A stretch of 64,000 bases of DNA from Adineta steineri (Eukaryota; Rotifera; Eurotatoria; Adinetida; Adinetidae). Each line of letters begins with the position of its first letter. Position 1 is the stretch's first letter. Made by a program: the position numbers and the translations under genes. Of the stretch, positions 22,261-33,949 are shown in pieces. The notes beneath the pieces were generated by a model. That model saw nothing but the letters and a program-made list of their open reading frames with translations, was not told the origin of the DNA and searched no databases. The DNA is taken from the NCBI GenBank assembly GCA_905250115.1, contig CAJNOI010000195.1, forward strand, positions 93,132 through 157,131, given 5' to 3'.

Positions 22261-24046
22261 CAAATAGTAAGAAAAAGAAAAAAAAAGAAAGGTAATCGTT
22301 AAAAATAATAAGTAATGTCAATAGTGAGTTGGTGTTGTTTTCTTCTCGCTGAAAACGTTCATATAGATGTTCACATTTCAAGCATGAATGGATATAAATA
22401 ATAAAATAGACGACAACTTATGTCTATATGTTTTCTTCCGTTTTTTTTCTATTTGAGTTAAAAACAAAAAGTAAATGAAAAAAGTTAAATGAATTTTCTT
22501 TTTCTCAAAGTAAAAAAATTCTACTTGTGTAATATTAATCAAAAATAAAGGAAAAACAAATGATTTCTTTTTCTATCATCTATTTTTAATTATACAGTAA
22601 ACAACAAGAAAAAAAATGAATTTATAAAATAATTATTTGTTCTTATGGACAGCTTGATTCAAAGATATAGAACAAATTTTATATTAGTACAGTGTGTAGC
22701 TGGTCATCTTTGAATTAATAAAAATATTATAAATTTCTTAAAACTAAACAAATTGATTCAAATTATACGCACAGCGACGGTCTAAAGCCCTTCATGTTTC
22801 TTATCAAATTCAGAATTCAACAGGTTAAAAAGCAGATCTTTTGAATCCGACAACATCTCATTGTCAAGTATTTCTTTGTCCGATTTTACTGTTACAATGA
22901 TTCTCTAGTACAAAGTATCATAATTAGATTATGCAATACTGTGTATTCTACTGATATTAGCTCTAAGATAAACACTGCATAGGTTAAATCAAGAATAACA
23001 TATGGCAAGCAGAGAAAAGTTGAAGAAACCTTTACTCTTTTTGGGAACAGTTCAAGTTTATTTTGTATCATCAGTTTCAATCTCTGAGAAATAATGTATG
23101 ACTTTATCTGATAGTTTGCTTCACGAACAAACGAAGACTACTTGTTTCAAAAAAATCTAATATTGTTTAGATTAAGATCTTAGAATTTTCTATGAACATT
23201 CCATCTGATGTGCGCCAGTATTCAATATATTAGTGTGAAAATTTCAAACGCATTTAAAACTAGAATTAAAGTACAACAATTTACATGTTTTCATATTTGA
23301 ATATATTCATATATTCATAATAGGTATCATATGCTAGATTCTACGAGAGAAATTGATTGCGGGTGGGTGTAAGTATTTGATTTTATCTATGCTCTCATCT
23401 TCGCTCTTATCTGATCACACTCACACCCACACATTGACACATTCAAGATGTATTAATATGAGTATAATTTGTATTTTTTTGTTTGTTTTATTCGAAGCAC
23501 TCAAAATATTTATAACGAAACGCCTTTTGGTCTTGGTTTTCATTTTTTCACTTATTGATTCTATGCCTTATTATACAAAACAATTTTATATTTTTGATGT
23601 CAACATAATTAAACGAAATGACGTATTTTTCTTCTCTTCGTTTAGTTTTTTCGCATGTTTTTTTGTAACATCTAACAAAAAAATGACATTTTTCTTATAC
23701 TTACACGTTTTTCAAGCACATNNNNNNNNNNNNNNNNNNNNNNNNNNNNNNNNNNNNNNNNNNNNNNNNNNNNNNNNNNNNNNNNNNNNNNNNNNNNNNN
23801 NNNNNNNNNNNNNNNNNNNNNCATATTATTCGTATTAGAAGTTATTACATTGAAAAAAAGATAAAAAATACAATAAAGAATGATTACTCTTCAAGATGCT
23901 GCGCATCATTATTCACTTACCATCTGCTCTTCTATATATTTCCTTCTATTGAAATTAGTTTTATTCAAATGATCATTTATTTTTTTTTGTTATCTCAGAT
24001 ACATCAATGTGATTCTGAGACCAAAAACGCGTATAAATAGCAGAAA
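22261..24046. other. Gene-poor region with a 100-N assembly gap
   Basis: No convincing gene. Bases 23722-23821 are exactly 100 N, a conventional gap of unknown size. A G-rich/C-rich palindrome lies at 23360-23434 (listed separately). Any gene spanning the gap would be invisible. Confidence 0.8.
23360..23434. repeat. GTGGG palindrome, copy 1
   Basis: A G-rich arm GGGTGGGTGT (from 23361) and a C-rich arm CACACTCACACCCACAC (to 23432) are separated by about 50 nt. The arms are complementary with mismatches. Confidence 0.5.
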
Positions 24047-24119
24047 ATGCATAGACTTATTCTTCCTTTCGAAAAAATAAAATCGATGTATTTTTTTTAC
24101 ATTCTAGATATCGTAATAT

Positions 24120-24330
24120 TACTGAAGACTACATACAATAAAGATAAAATAAAATATCTTTGTGAAGGATGTTCAAACAAATTTTGTTTAATGGATTTAA
24201 TAGAACATCGCCAAATATTAAATAATGAATTACATTATATCGGCAATGAATATAATGTATTAAAACAAAGAATTAATGAACAAAAACAAAATCATTTATT
24301 AATCAAATTTCAATTATTTCATCAAAAAGT
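24120..24330 (+). pseudogene. Fragment with B-box-like zinc motif and coiled coil
   Basis: Within a 134-codon frame, LCEGCSNKFCLMDLIEHRQ is followed by an amphipathic stretch ending NEQKQNHLLIKF. C-x2-C-x4-C-x7-H resembles the single B-box-like finger plus helix found at the start of many TRIM/NHL-like rotifer proteins, as I recall. A donor-like GTAAGT follows at about 24329, but no downstream NHL-repeat exon was found before unrelated DNA. It is best read as a gene fragment. It could be the first exon of a gene broken by the nearby assembly gap. Confidence 0.35.
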
Positions 24331-24451
24331 AAGTTTTTATCAAATAATTTCTAAAAGAAACATTCTAATTCTTGATAGAATTATATTGAAAAATTGTAAT
24401 ATAATAAAAAATAATGATGAAAAAGATAAAAACAGTTCAGAATACTATTGA

Positions 24452-25580
24452 TTTATTTTATCAATAATAATAGAATTGATAGAAATATAGAAAATCTAGT
24501 TTATTTGAATGTAAAAGTAATGAACCATAGGATACGAAATAATATTTAATTAAAAAATAAATTTTTTTTCATTGTTCGTTTATTATTTAAGATATATTGT
24601 TAAAACTCTATCGTTTTAGATATTTTATGGTAGTTTTTAACAAATTAGAAAAACGAAAATATTTTTATTCTCTTTTCTTCGTCACAATTAAAAAGATATT
24701 TTTCTATTACGTTAAAAACAAATTTATCCTATAGAAACTATGATACTTACACAATAGGAAATAGATAAATGAGATATTATAAAAGAATTTGTGACTGTTA
24801 GCAAATATGATATTTTGATTTTCTGTTTATATTGAAAATGAATTAAGATGGAAGAAGTGTATTCGAAAATATATAATCTATAAAAGAATATTTTCAAGTT
24901 CGAATTTTGCATTTTCAATAGGCACTAATGAAACATAAATGATCTCAAAAGATTGAATTTTTTCAAACTTTGTTTTCGAAATTATAGATTTTATCTTCTA
25001 AAATGCTTTATAGCAAAAAATTGAATGATTATATTTTAATCTGAAAATTTACATAGAGATGATAGATTTATTCATTACAGTAACAACGCTCTGAAATGAT
25101 CAACTCTAAACTATATTTCATTCTTCAGATAGTTGTAATATTCTTTGTTTTATATGAACTCTTTTTGGGACTTGAATATCTTTAGAAGAAAATGTTGTTT
25201 TCATTTGATGGTTTCAAGATGTTTTATTGTTGAATAGATATATCGATAAATAATCTTAGATACAGATTTCATCATTCAATTTAGTAAATTTATATCATAT
25301 TATAAACTTGAAATCTTTATAAAATGATTTTAACTCTGGACAAAAAATCCAAAGAAGTTTTATTATTCGAGGTTTTTTTCTATCCGATTAAGATCTATAT
25401 TGAATATATGTAAGAAAGAAAAAAACAAATCGAAATAAAATTGATTTGCTATTTAGTATCAGAATCTATTTATTGAGTTTTCAAAACTTTGTCAATAAAA
25501 CCTTCATGAGTTTGACATTGACAGTTAGAAAAAATGTCAATATTTTCTTTCTCGTAGAGAAGAGTCCAGTAAACATAAAT
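24452..25580. other. AT-rich intergenic DNA
   Basis: No gene, RNA or repeat recognised. Confidence 0.5.
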
Positions 25581-25589
25581 TGTCTGATT

Positions 25590-25649
25590 GAGGGTGTGGG
25601 ATTAGTATCTGTCATCTTATAACCATCCACACCCATACTCACGCCCTCC
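25590..25649. repeat. GTGGG palindrome, copy 2
   Basis: GAGGGTGTGGG at 25590-25600 is matched by CCACACCCATACTCACGCCCTC at 25627-25648. Confidence 0.55.
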
Positions 25650-25683
25650 TTTATATATACATACTTCTTTTTTGTTTGATAGG

Positions 25684-25740
25684 TTGAGTGAGGGTGTAGG
25701 TGATTGTCTGTTCATTTTCTCACACTCTCACCCTCACCCT
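25684..25740. repeat. GTGGG palindrome, copy 3
   Basis: GAGTGAGGGTGTAGGTG at 25686-25702 is matched by CACACTCTCACCCTCACCCT at 25721-25740. It lies only about 35 bp after copy 2. Confidence 0.55.
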
Positions 25741-25889
25741 GAAATTATATACTTATTACTACTAGTAAAATACAGAAGAATATCTCTGTCTTTTTTTAAT
25801 TAGATACCGGAAGCGTGGCGTAGTATTGACTAACATCTATACATTCGTGTCACTGCTGTCACTGTACCTACAATAAATGTATTTCAGGT

Positions 25890-26180
25890 GAAAACACATC
25901 CATATTCAATTGATACTGGAAACTGTCGAGATGAAAATAATTGTAATCGAGACAGCCAACACAATTGCTTATACTTTCCAATAACCTCGGAAGATTTTAA
26001 AAATCATGCTAAAAGGTATTTAAGAAAACAACACAAATCCTTGATTTTTTTCTTTTGATTTTTTTCTTCAGTTTTCAAGTGTACCGCACAAGATGTACTC
26101 AACAAGAACTTGAATCGAAGAGCTCTTTGTTTATATCTCATCTCAGTAAGACATACGTATCAGTATCGCAGGCCACATAG
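25890..26180 (+). other. Two candidate exons of an unknown protein
   Basis: After TTTCAG near 25888 a frame encodes VKTHPYSIDTGNCRDENN, then a Cys-containing segment ending FPITSEDFKNHAK. It reaches a GT donor at about 26017. After TTCTTCAG (about 26072) it continues in frame with SFQVYRTRCTQQELESKSS to a stop near 26180. The amino-acid mix, four Cys and matched splice phases suggest real coding sequence, perhaps a relic. No family recognised. Confidence 0.3.
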
Positions 26181-26663
26181 ATCTGTCATTATCTCGCTCA
26201 TGAATAGCAATTTTCTTTGACGATTCATTATTGAAATGTTCTATGGAGTTTCATCTTTTTATGAATTAGAAAAGCTTTCATTCTAAACTAATTCTCTTCG
26301 TACATATATCGACAAAGATAATTCGATGATAAATGATACAGATCTAGATCATGTTGGATATTCAATTTGGAATGAATCCGTACGAGTTATTCACTAGAGT
26401 TCGGAAACATCAAGAATGGCATTGATCTAACAAATATAGCGGATAGTACAAAATATCCGGTGTCATGTCCTCACTGAAAGTTGGTGTTCTTGCGGTAATT
26501 GATCGCATTGCATACCACAAAAAAAAGAAATTTTTTTTAAATAGTACATACGACTGCATTTTGTATAGAACTTCATGGGGAAACTTTTCCTAACGAATTC
26601 TTATTTTACAGATTCATTCTTCATATATCATTTACTATTAATAATACTATTATTTTCTTTTAT

Positions 26664-26860
26664 TTGAAAGATACAGCGCAGCCGCATATCAGCACAGATA
26701 AAATGCAGATTAAAAATCTAATAAAAGACCATAAGCTATGGAAGTCCCGATTGGTTTTCACATTATTTCAAGGTGTTGGTCATAACGTTCCGGTATCAAA
26801 TGTCTCAGCAGCAACGTCAGAGATAATGGAGAACATAAATGATAACTCGCAAGGTAATTA
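26664..26860 (+). other. Candidate exon, unknown
   Basis: An open frame follows an acceptor-like TTTGAAAG. It encodes KDTAQPHISTDKMQIKNLI and onward to NDNSQ before a GT donor. GC content is slightly higher than the surroundings. No family recognised and no partner exon identified. The frame at 27625-27861, ending in an acidic IIIEDDDD tail, is equally anonymous. Confidence 0.2.
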
Positions 26861-27938
26861 TATTAAAACTACTACACTCTACGAGAAAAATTTGTCAAAA
26901 GTTTTTTTCTTTGTTCTCATTTTTCTCTTACATCGACAGGTGTTGATTTTATTCAAGAATTAATCTGAATAGCATGAGAAATATATAATACGATGTATTG
27001 AAGAAGATTTCGTTCGTTCTCGTAGTTTTTTTCATACTTGAAATAATTTTTTCTGATAAAGTAAGAATTAAAACTTTCTGGTAGTTTACATTTCCTAACC
27101 ATGAAATTTAAAGTACAATAATACGAAAAGTATATCAGGTGATAGGAAAAATTCAAGTATTATTTATTTCTACAAACTTTATTCTTTTAAACTTTCTTTT
27201 CATTGGCAAAAAGATAGTTATAACATATGATGAGAATTCTCATTTTGCAGCAAGCTAATCTTCTTTAAAAAATCAATTAGTTTGTAGAATAGAAAGAAGT
27301 AAATCAAGAAAAGAAAATTGAGTTTTTCAGAGGCGCATAGAAGTGAAGTAATTAATGTTATCGGTTATGATGTATGAAATCGTAATGTGATGTAAGGAAA
27401 GAGATGTTGGATCCAAGCACTTTATGAACGTAAAGGGAGTATGTCTTATGTCTTACAGTTTTACCACATTAATGTCTTTTGAATGTTTGCAAAAGAATGA
27501 TAATGTTCGGTTCTCTCGTTACAGTTATATAGTTCTTTGTTTTTGAGTAATTTATGATAACTTATGCTAATTTCTAGTTTTTATTATTATAGCTGACTAC
27601 GTCTTTTGGTGCAAACTGGTTTAAATGACTATGTCATCGGGGAAATCCTCTAAGTTTGGAAATAGTTGTGTAGCAATTTGGAATTCTGGGAAAAGAATGG
27701 ATTTCTCAGGCTTTCTCATTGATGATCCAGTATGGAAGTCAGACCAAGGTAATGCTGTTTCGGAGATTCTCATCGATCATCCAACTACTCTTAGTAATTA
27801 TGTTCCAGTCAATCTTGGCGATTATGATTATCCCATCATCATCGAGGATGATGATGATTAATAGGGCTTCAGCTATTTTTTTATTTGTGCTTTTGCTTCT
27901 TTTTTAATTATAATATGCAAATAAACTTATCATTATTG

Positions 27939-28005
27939 TTGAGGATGAGGGCGTGGGTGTGGATGTGAAATGAGTAGAATACTCACATTCACGCACAGAC
28001 CCACC
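27939..28005. repeat. GTGGG palindrome, copy 4
   Basis: GAGGGCGTGGGTGTGGATGTG (27947-27967) is matched by CACATTCACGCACAGACCCACC (27983-28004). A weaker, GC-rich variant (GAGCGCGAGC ... GCTCACGCGCACCC) lies at 28326-28360. Confidence 0.55.
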
Positions 28006-28389
28006 TTTTTGTTTTTTTTAAATTGAATTTTGTTTGATAGTTTTCTTTAAAAAAATTGTAATAAATAAGTGCTAAATTCTTGATGTTTTGTTAATTTAAA
28101 ATTTTGAAGAAAAAAAATTGATTACTGGTAATTTTGTAAAGATGAAAGAAATGAAAAGAAAATTTATTTGCATTCTGATGATAACAAAAATAAAAACTAT
28201 GGAAGAAAAATGAACAAGAGATTCAAATACAATGAAAAATGGATAATGAAAGTTTTGTAAATGATAAAAAATTCAAACTTAATTTTTAATGCCATTTATT
28301 TTTTATGCAGCGAAAATGTAGGTTTGAGCGCGAGCTAAGAACAAGGCTCACGCGCACCCTCATCCTCAAGATTTGGTTCAGGTCTCTGT

Positions 28390-28770
28390 TTTTTTATTAC
28401 AGCTTGTATTCCAACACTTGGTATGAGAAAAAAATTATATAATAATAATATGTTATGTCTTTTATTTTAGCTATAGCATTAATTATTACCATACTGGTGT
28501 TTCCTATTATGATGGTTGTTAGTGGTTTTCTTGTTGATTTAGAAAGTATCTTTTCTTTTCTTTTCTTGAATGGATTAAATCAAATACTTAGATATGTCCA
28601 TTGCAAGCTGAGCAAATATTGATAGAACGTAAAATGCTATATATTACAGATTGGGATGTATGGAAAAATGTATTTATGCTGATATGAATTACTGTTGTAC
28701 ATTTAACTGTGACTTACATTCAATTATTACCAATAAAAAAAAAAAGAGGAGATATTCTTGGAAAATTATA
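28390..28770 (+). pseudogene. ABCG-type transporter C-terminal relic
   Basis: A reading frame interrupted by introns and at least one stop shows CIPTLAIALIITILVFP then MMVVSGFLVDLESI, the last membrane helices and re-entrant segment of ABCG half transporters. It continues after a gap with ICPLQAEQILIERK and ITDWDVWKNVFMLI, then an in-frame TGA, then TVTYIQLLPI, matching the final helix. The nucleotide-binding domain and most membrane helices are absent. The order and motifs fit ABCG, and the stop and truncation mark a pseudogene. Confidence 0.5.
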
Positions 28771-28961
28771 AAATATGATAAATACTATTGCGTTCATTGT
28801 AAATAGTTTTTTTTCGAATATAAAATATTGATTCAACACTACTTATTTGCAAGAAATATTTTTGAAAGTTATTTTCAACATAAAACGATTCTAGTGTGAT
28901 AATAATTATCATATCTTGAATATATGAATAAATAGCCCGAGAAAGATTAATCTATGTTATT

Positions 28962-30122
28962 CTATTTGAGACCAAGAGCAGTAGCACCAAGCCAGCCTAG
29001 ATGTGACACTAATGTACTTGTTCTTCGAACTAATCCAAGACGATATTCTCTTTGATCTGTATTATTCTGAGCATTACGATAGAGGATCTCTTCAACGGAT
29101 GGATCAGGTTCACCAATTGATATTGTTGATTTATTGATATCTGTTACATTAGTAACAAGATCAATAAATAGCCCAAAATGATCACTTGGAAAAAGGTAAT
29201 TATCCGATTTAATAGGTTCATTTGCCCACATACTACAAGGTGCTATAGCAAATGCAGGAAATCCATTTGAAAATAGAATTCGATCGAGTCGCATCTGTCT
29301 GCATTCTCCAGGAATATAATAAGGAATCATTGTATTTTTCATTGTATCAAATGTGTAACCTTCATTTTTATCATTGAATGGATAGATATGAGAGAAATGT
29401 GTTTGTGCCCATGCATCAATGAATTTATTTTCAATAACTACAGCATCTTCAAATCGATAATGAAGATTGAGATCACCCATAATAACAAATGGAAGTTTAA
29501 GTGGTTCTAAGATCTCAACGATATCACGTATCTGTTGTGCTCGCAATTGAGCATTCTTAGGTGTTTGATATGCAGTCGTATGATTAGCACAAAAATAAAC
29601 AGACGTTTTTAAATTATTATCAATTTCAACTTTTCCAACAACAGCTTTACGTTTACTACCAGAAATAGATATAGCAAACACTTCCAGCAATGGTAATTTA
29701 CTTAAAATAATAGATCCATGAGGAGTAAGTAAACCATTAGTACAATTTTTCATTTCAATATTGTTCTCATCAAATGATTCTGTAATAAAATAATTCTCTC
29801 GAATGAATGGACATTGTTGTAATTGTTGAAGAGCATTAATAGTGACTTCATTTAATCCAATTATAGTTGGATTAAGATTAATAATACCATTACATAGCCA
29901 TTCAAATCTTTCATTGCTTCGTATTGCCATTTCAATAAACCATGGAAAACAATCTGCAAGTATATTCAATGTAGCTACGCGAATAGGTTCACTAATTGCT
30001 GGCATTGTATTCTGCTGGTTTACAGTACATAATTTTGAATCAAATTCACTATTCGAATATGTAGTAATAGTTGCCCATTCTGTACCATTCCATCGGAAAC
30101 TACATAATTCACGACGAGCCAT
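28962..30122 (-). CDS. Endonuclease/exonuclease/phosphatase-fold protein (TDP2-like)
   Basis: An intronless 386-residue protein. The EEP metal-dependent phosphodiesterase motifs are in order: TLNILAD near residue 50, GLNEV (metal-binding Glu, usually QE), a central ANHTT, GDLNLH (catalytic Asp and Asn), and a C-terminal SDHFGL with the catalytic His. The family includes tyrosyl-DNA phosphodiesterase 2, nocturnin/CCR4-like deadenylases and inositol phosphatases. The spacing and TLN start are closest to TDP2-like or bacterial-type EEP proteins, but the substrate is not determined. No signal peptide. The 5' end has an acceptor-like TTTTTTTCTAG about 45 nt upstream, compatible with a leader exon. 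It is one of few intronless genes here, which may reflect retroposition or transfer. Confidence 0.8.
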   Translation of the reverse strand: MARRELCSFRWNGTEWATITTYSNSEFDSKLCTVNQQNTMPAISEPIRVATLNILADCFPWFIEMAIRSNERFEWLCNGIINLNPTIIGLNEVTINALQQLQQCPFIRENYFITESFDENNIEMKNCTNGLLTPHGSIILSKLPLLEVFAISISGSKRKAVVGKVEIDNNLKTSVYFCANHTTAYQTPKNAQLRAQQIRDIVEILEPLKLPFVIMGDLNLHYRFEDAVVIENKFIDAWAQTHFSHIYPFNDKNEGYTFDTMKNTMIPYYIPGECRQMRLDRILFSNGFPAFAIAPCSMWANEPIKSDNYLFPSDHFGLFIDLVTNVTDINKSTISIGEPDPSVEEILYRNAQNNTDQREYRLGLVRRTSTLVSHLGWLGATALGLK

Positions 30123-31160
30123 GTAAATTTTATCTTGACCTTGACAGTAACGTCTTTTTCTAGAAAAAAAGAAAACAAAAGAATCAGAATTATAACTGAG
30201 CTTTGCTCGTGTTTTCTATAAATAATATACTACTCACACTAAAGTAATCAATCAGTGAAAATGCATTTTATGCTCATAACAAAAAACAGCCTCGCGAGTT
30301 TAACACATATTCACAATGACAATGGTTTGCATATGACACAATAACATACACAATTCTTATAGTTTTTATGCAATAACTGCATACGTAAGCATATTCTATT
30401 TTTTTTCTTTTCTCCTTCGACTCAAAAGATTTGCATATGACTCAGTAATACTGAGTCACTATATAAATCAATGAATAAAAAGGAAAAACAAGAAAGATGT
30501 CGCACGACAAATGGATGTAATCCAGATCGAACAATTCGATCCGGAACTAGTCGGTTGCGACGCCATCCGATGATCTTTCTCTCTACCAAATTATCGATTG
30601 ATCACTACCAATAGGCACTTCAATATATACATATAATTTCAGCAGAGAAAGTTGTAGATAAGCAGCCTGAGTTCTGGTGAAGATTAATGAACAAATTGTC
30701 ATCTGACTAACAATCCTGCATATCAAACCGTACTAAAACAAAGCTGCGTATAAAAAAGGCTTGTTCTTCGTCTGAATTTTTGAGGCGATTATAATCTGTT
30801 CAAAAATTCTAAAGAAAATAAATCAATATACGTAAAATCAATAATTTATCTCATCGTAAAATACATATCATATTCATTGTACCGAATAAATTATTGTGTT
30901 TATTTCCTTACATTAATATATAAAGTACACAGAACAATCAATAGAAAAATATTTGAATTAGAACGCTTGATAATCCATACTCCGTCTATAACATAATCAT
31001 TTCTATAACCAATCAAGAACAATCTAGTATTTTTTGAGCGCGAATAATAATTAAATCTTATTAAAAAAATTCTACTTTAAGCGCAATCTTTGTTTCTTAC
31101 AATCATTTCTCATTATTTAAACTATCAAACCTAAAACAACAGAGAATAATTCACATTTTC
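30123..31160. other. Intergenic region
   Basis: Holds the AP-1-like palindrome and a small hairpin (GATCGAA CAA TTCGATC near 30527). No gene recognised. Confidence 0.45.
30438..30467 (+). promoter_or_regulatory. AP-1-like palindrome next to a TATA-like box
   Basis: Two perfect 10-bp arms, TGACTCAGTA and TACTGAGTCA, are separated by one A (30438-30458). TATATAAA follows at once. Each arm contains an AP-1/Maf-type TGA(C/G)TCA. No gene start is evident downstream on the plus strand, so its target is unknown. It lies about 300 bp upstream of the EEP gene on the other strand. Confidence 0.35.
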
Positions 31161-31169
31161 TGTTACATG

Positions 31170-32560
31170 ATTTTGCTTATTATAAAAAACGACAGCTCGT
31201 CAATCTTCAAACATTTCAAAGAAAACAATCAAATTATTCCGAACCACATCAAAATGAAGGACAATTAAAAGATCAATCAGTTACAATAAATAATAGTACG
31301 TAAAAAGAGTACAATAAATGAAAGTAAAGTATATGGTTGTATTTTAGATGAATACAATGTTAATCAAATCGAATTAAGTGATAATGAACCAACTGCTAGA
31401 TATTCGTCTATTACACATACACCAGCGTGACATACAACAGCATCAAATGACGTCCTATTAAAACAAAGAAAAATTACCGGTAATAGAATAAAGGAATCCT
31501 TTAAGTTCTTATGTCGAAAACAATCTATTAACTTTTATTGCTTTCATTTTATTATTCAGAATCATCATCGACTTCAGCAAATACAACTGGACCAACCAAT
31601 TAAGATTCATTTATTAGTCCTACACAATTACATACTATTTTGTACTAGCAATTACTCCATATCATTCAGCTTCTGATCTTAACGAAATTATAACTAGGTA
31701 AAAAGTCGACAAATAAATCATCAATAAAATATGATCTCTCATTTAGTTTTCAGATTCGATGTAAAGTAATATCATTAAGTACAGTTCAAAATTTTGGCGC
31801 AAATAAAGTTATTGATGGCATCGTATGTGATAAATCTGGCGAAATAAAAATAGTAGCCTTCAATGAGCAGGCGAATCGTGCTTTACAAAATATGAAAATT
31901 AATGAAGTAATTAATTATAAGCAAATTTAACTCAATGATTCTATCTAACATTTTTAGAAACTAACATCTAATTTAAAATATCGAAGTCCATTTTCAAAAA
32001 ACGAAATTCATATATGTCCATCAACAACAATTCAAAAATATGAATCTACTGTATTCGATCCATTAATTCAAATTAAACCAAACCCATTACGCGAAATATA
32101 AATATGCAACGTGGCATTTTTAATAGTCAGTACAAAAAAAATAATCATATTCCTATCAAAAATGACTCATTTTAAAATTATATAACAAATAACTGACAAA
32201 AAATTGATCAATTTATTCATCGGAGAATATTAAAAATTCGTGATGAAACAAGTGTAGTCAATATAACAATTTGGATTTGAAAAAGTATAAAAAAAAGAAA
32301 CCACTCATCATCTTATCATTTCTGTATATTTAGATTAATGAATTATCAGATGTAACCAGGAACAAAAATATTCGTATACGTAATGGAAAAACAAATCATT
32401 ATAATGGTAAATCAAATCTATTTAGATTTTTATGCTTAATTCAAGTCAAAAATAATTTCTTTTTTTTATAAAATAGATTATACGTCTATCAATGTCTCTC
32501 AACAAAACATCATACAATTTTCTTAAATCAAATTGATTTAACTGATTCACATGAACCAGC
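31170..32560 (+). pseudogene. RPA1-like OB-fold gene relic
   Basis: Consecutive exon-like pieces with consistent GT-AG borders resemble the large subunit of replication protein A. A low-complexity linker (31170-31500) is broken by an in-frame TGA after ITHTPA. Then LAITPYHSASDLNEIITR leads into FRCKVISLSTVQNFGANK, and DKSGEIKIVAFNEQ is the OB-fold signature of DBD-A. SPFSKNEIHICPSTTIQKYE follows before a stop near 32100. Further on, KIRDETSVVNITIWI resembles DBD-B and is followed by a TGA. Several stops make this a pseudogene. RPA-like genes occur both as host genes and inside some Helitrons, and the origin here is open. Confidence 0.5.
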
Positions 32561-32599
32561 TGTTCATTTACTATATACATATCTTTTCAACTTAACACT

Positions 32600-33600
32600 T
32601 CAAATACACCTAACTCTTTAATAAAATGAAAAAAATTACTTGAACTCCATAAAAACAATCATTCTACCCATCTCATTCATGAAAAAAACTTTATTATATT
32701 CTTGAAAACAGTTTTCATTTTATTTTGTTTTCCACATCTACCACACTCTACATCTTTCTAAAATTTAAAAGTATAATAACAACTGAATTATTCTTTTAAA
32801 TTTATATGATCATAAAAGCATCTTAAAATTGAGTTTACTTTTACTTAAATTTTAATTATGTCTGAAACATATATATATATGCACGTGTCATTCTCTTTTG
32901 TCTTCTTTTACTAGTGTAGATGATACATAGATCGCTCCTTTCATTAAAAGTTATCGCAATTCGAAGAAATATTGATGTCTTATATAGCCAAGATCGCATA
33001 GCAACAACAAATATTCGACCATGCATCTGCTTTGTAGTCATTTTGGATGATGAAATGGATGTAATCATAGAGGACCATAGTGATATTTATCAAATTAATC
33101 TTTGAAAATCTCGCTGAACAGATTGATGAATCTGTACATTCATCAAAAATCAAGTAAGTATATGAAAAGATATTCAGAAACTAAATATCTAACTTTTCAG
33201 ATAATTAAAACGCAATTTCTTTAGTAAGTGACGGTTGAAGGAGACATCTATTTTTATTTACGGTTATTAGAGTAAATATATTAATGTAGATGAGATTCAG
33301 TAAAAGTCATTGAGGTGAAGCAAATGGAACGTGTCATACTTCACTCTCTTAGAATTTTATTTCAGAAAAAAACTCGCTTATTTACATAATAAGAGAAGAA
33401 AGTGATTAGATATCAGAATGGTATCCAGTGAATACAGAGTGAAGAGAAAAGATAGATCGAGGTCGCTCCTAATAATGATCTGTATAAATACAAAGGAAAA
33501 CTTCATCGGCTAATCAACAATGACACACAAGATGCGTAAGTTTTGAGAACAAGCTAAATAATTTAATTATTATTAAATCTTGATTAGAAAACTTTTTTTC
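32600..33600. other. Intergenic, AT-rich
   Basis: No gene or repeat recognised. Short open frames on both strands at 32856-33105 overlap each other and look like chance. Confidence 0.4.
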
Positions 33601-33639
33601 TTCATTTAGTTTTATTTTTCTAAATTCAAACAATTATGT

Positions 33640-33870
33640 ATTTTTTTCCTCTAAAAATATTTTTGATCATAAATTTTAAACAAAGAACACCATGTTACAC
33701 CAATATTTATATACATTATGTTCATGTTTTGCAGAACGTTCTTTATCATCACCATAAGCGATGTCCAATCACGTTCTATCAATTTACAGACAAAAATTAA
33801 TCTGTTAATCGATAGTGACATATCTTCTTATTATAAACAACTTCTTGATTCAGTTAAATATATCTGTTAT
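33640..33870 (+). repeat. Direct repeat, copy A (hAT-related exon)
   Basis: About 230 bp is closely similar to 34610-34866. Shared blocks include the acceptor TTTTGCAGAACGTT, and a frame with LQTKINLLIDSDISSYYKQL versus LQTKINLLINS and YYQQLLNSVKYI in copy B. The copies flank the hAT transposase piece. Confidence 0.6.
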
Positions 33871-33949
33871 AGACCACACCCACCACCAGGAAGATCAACA
33901 TCAAAATTCATCAATTTCTACTGAGTTAAAGAAAAATTAAATGAAAATA

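Noticed and set aside
32856-33105. Overlapping plus and minus 60-70-codon frames
   Set aside because: They overlap each other, lack homology and lie in AT-rich DNA. Chance is the simplest explanation.
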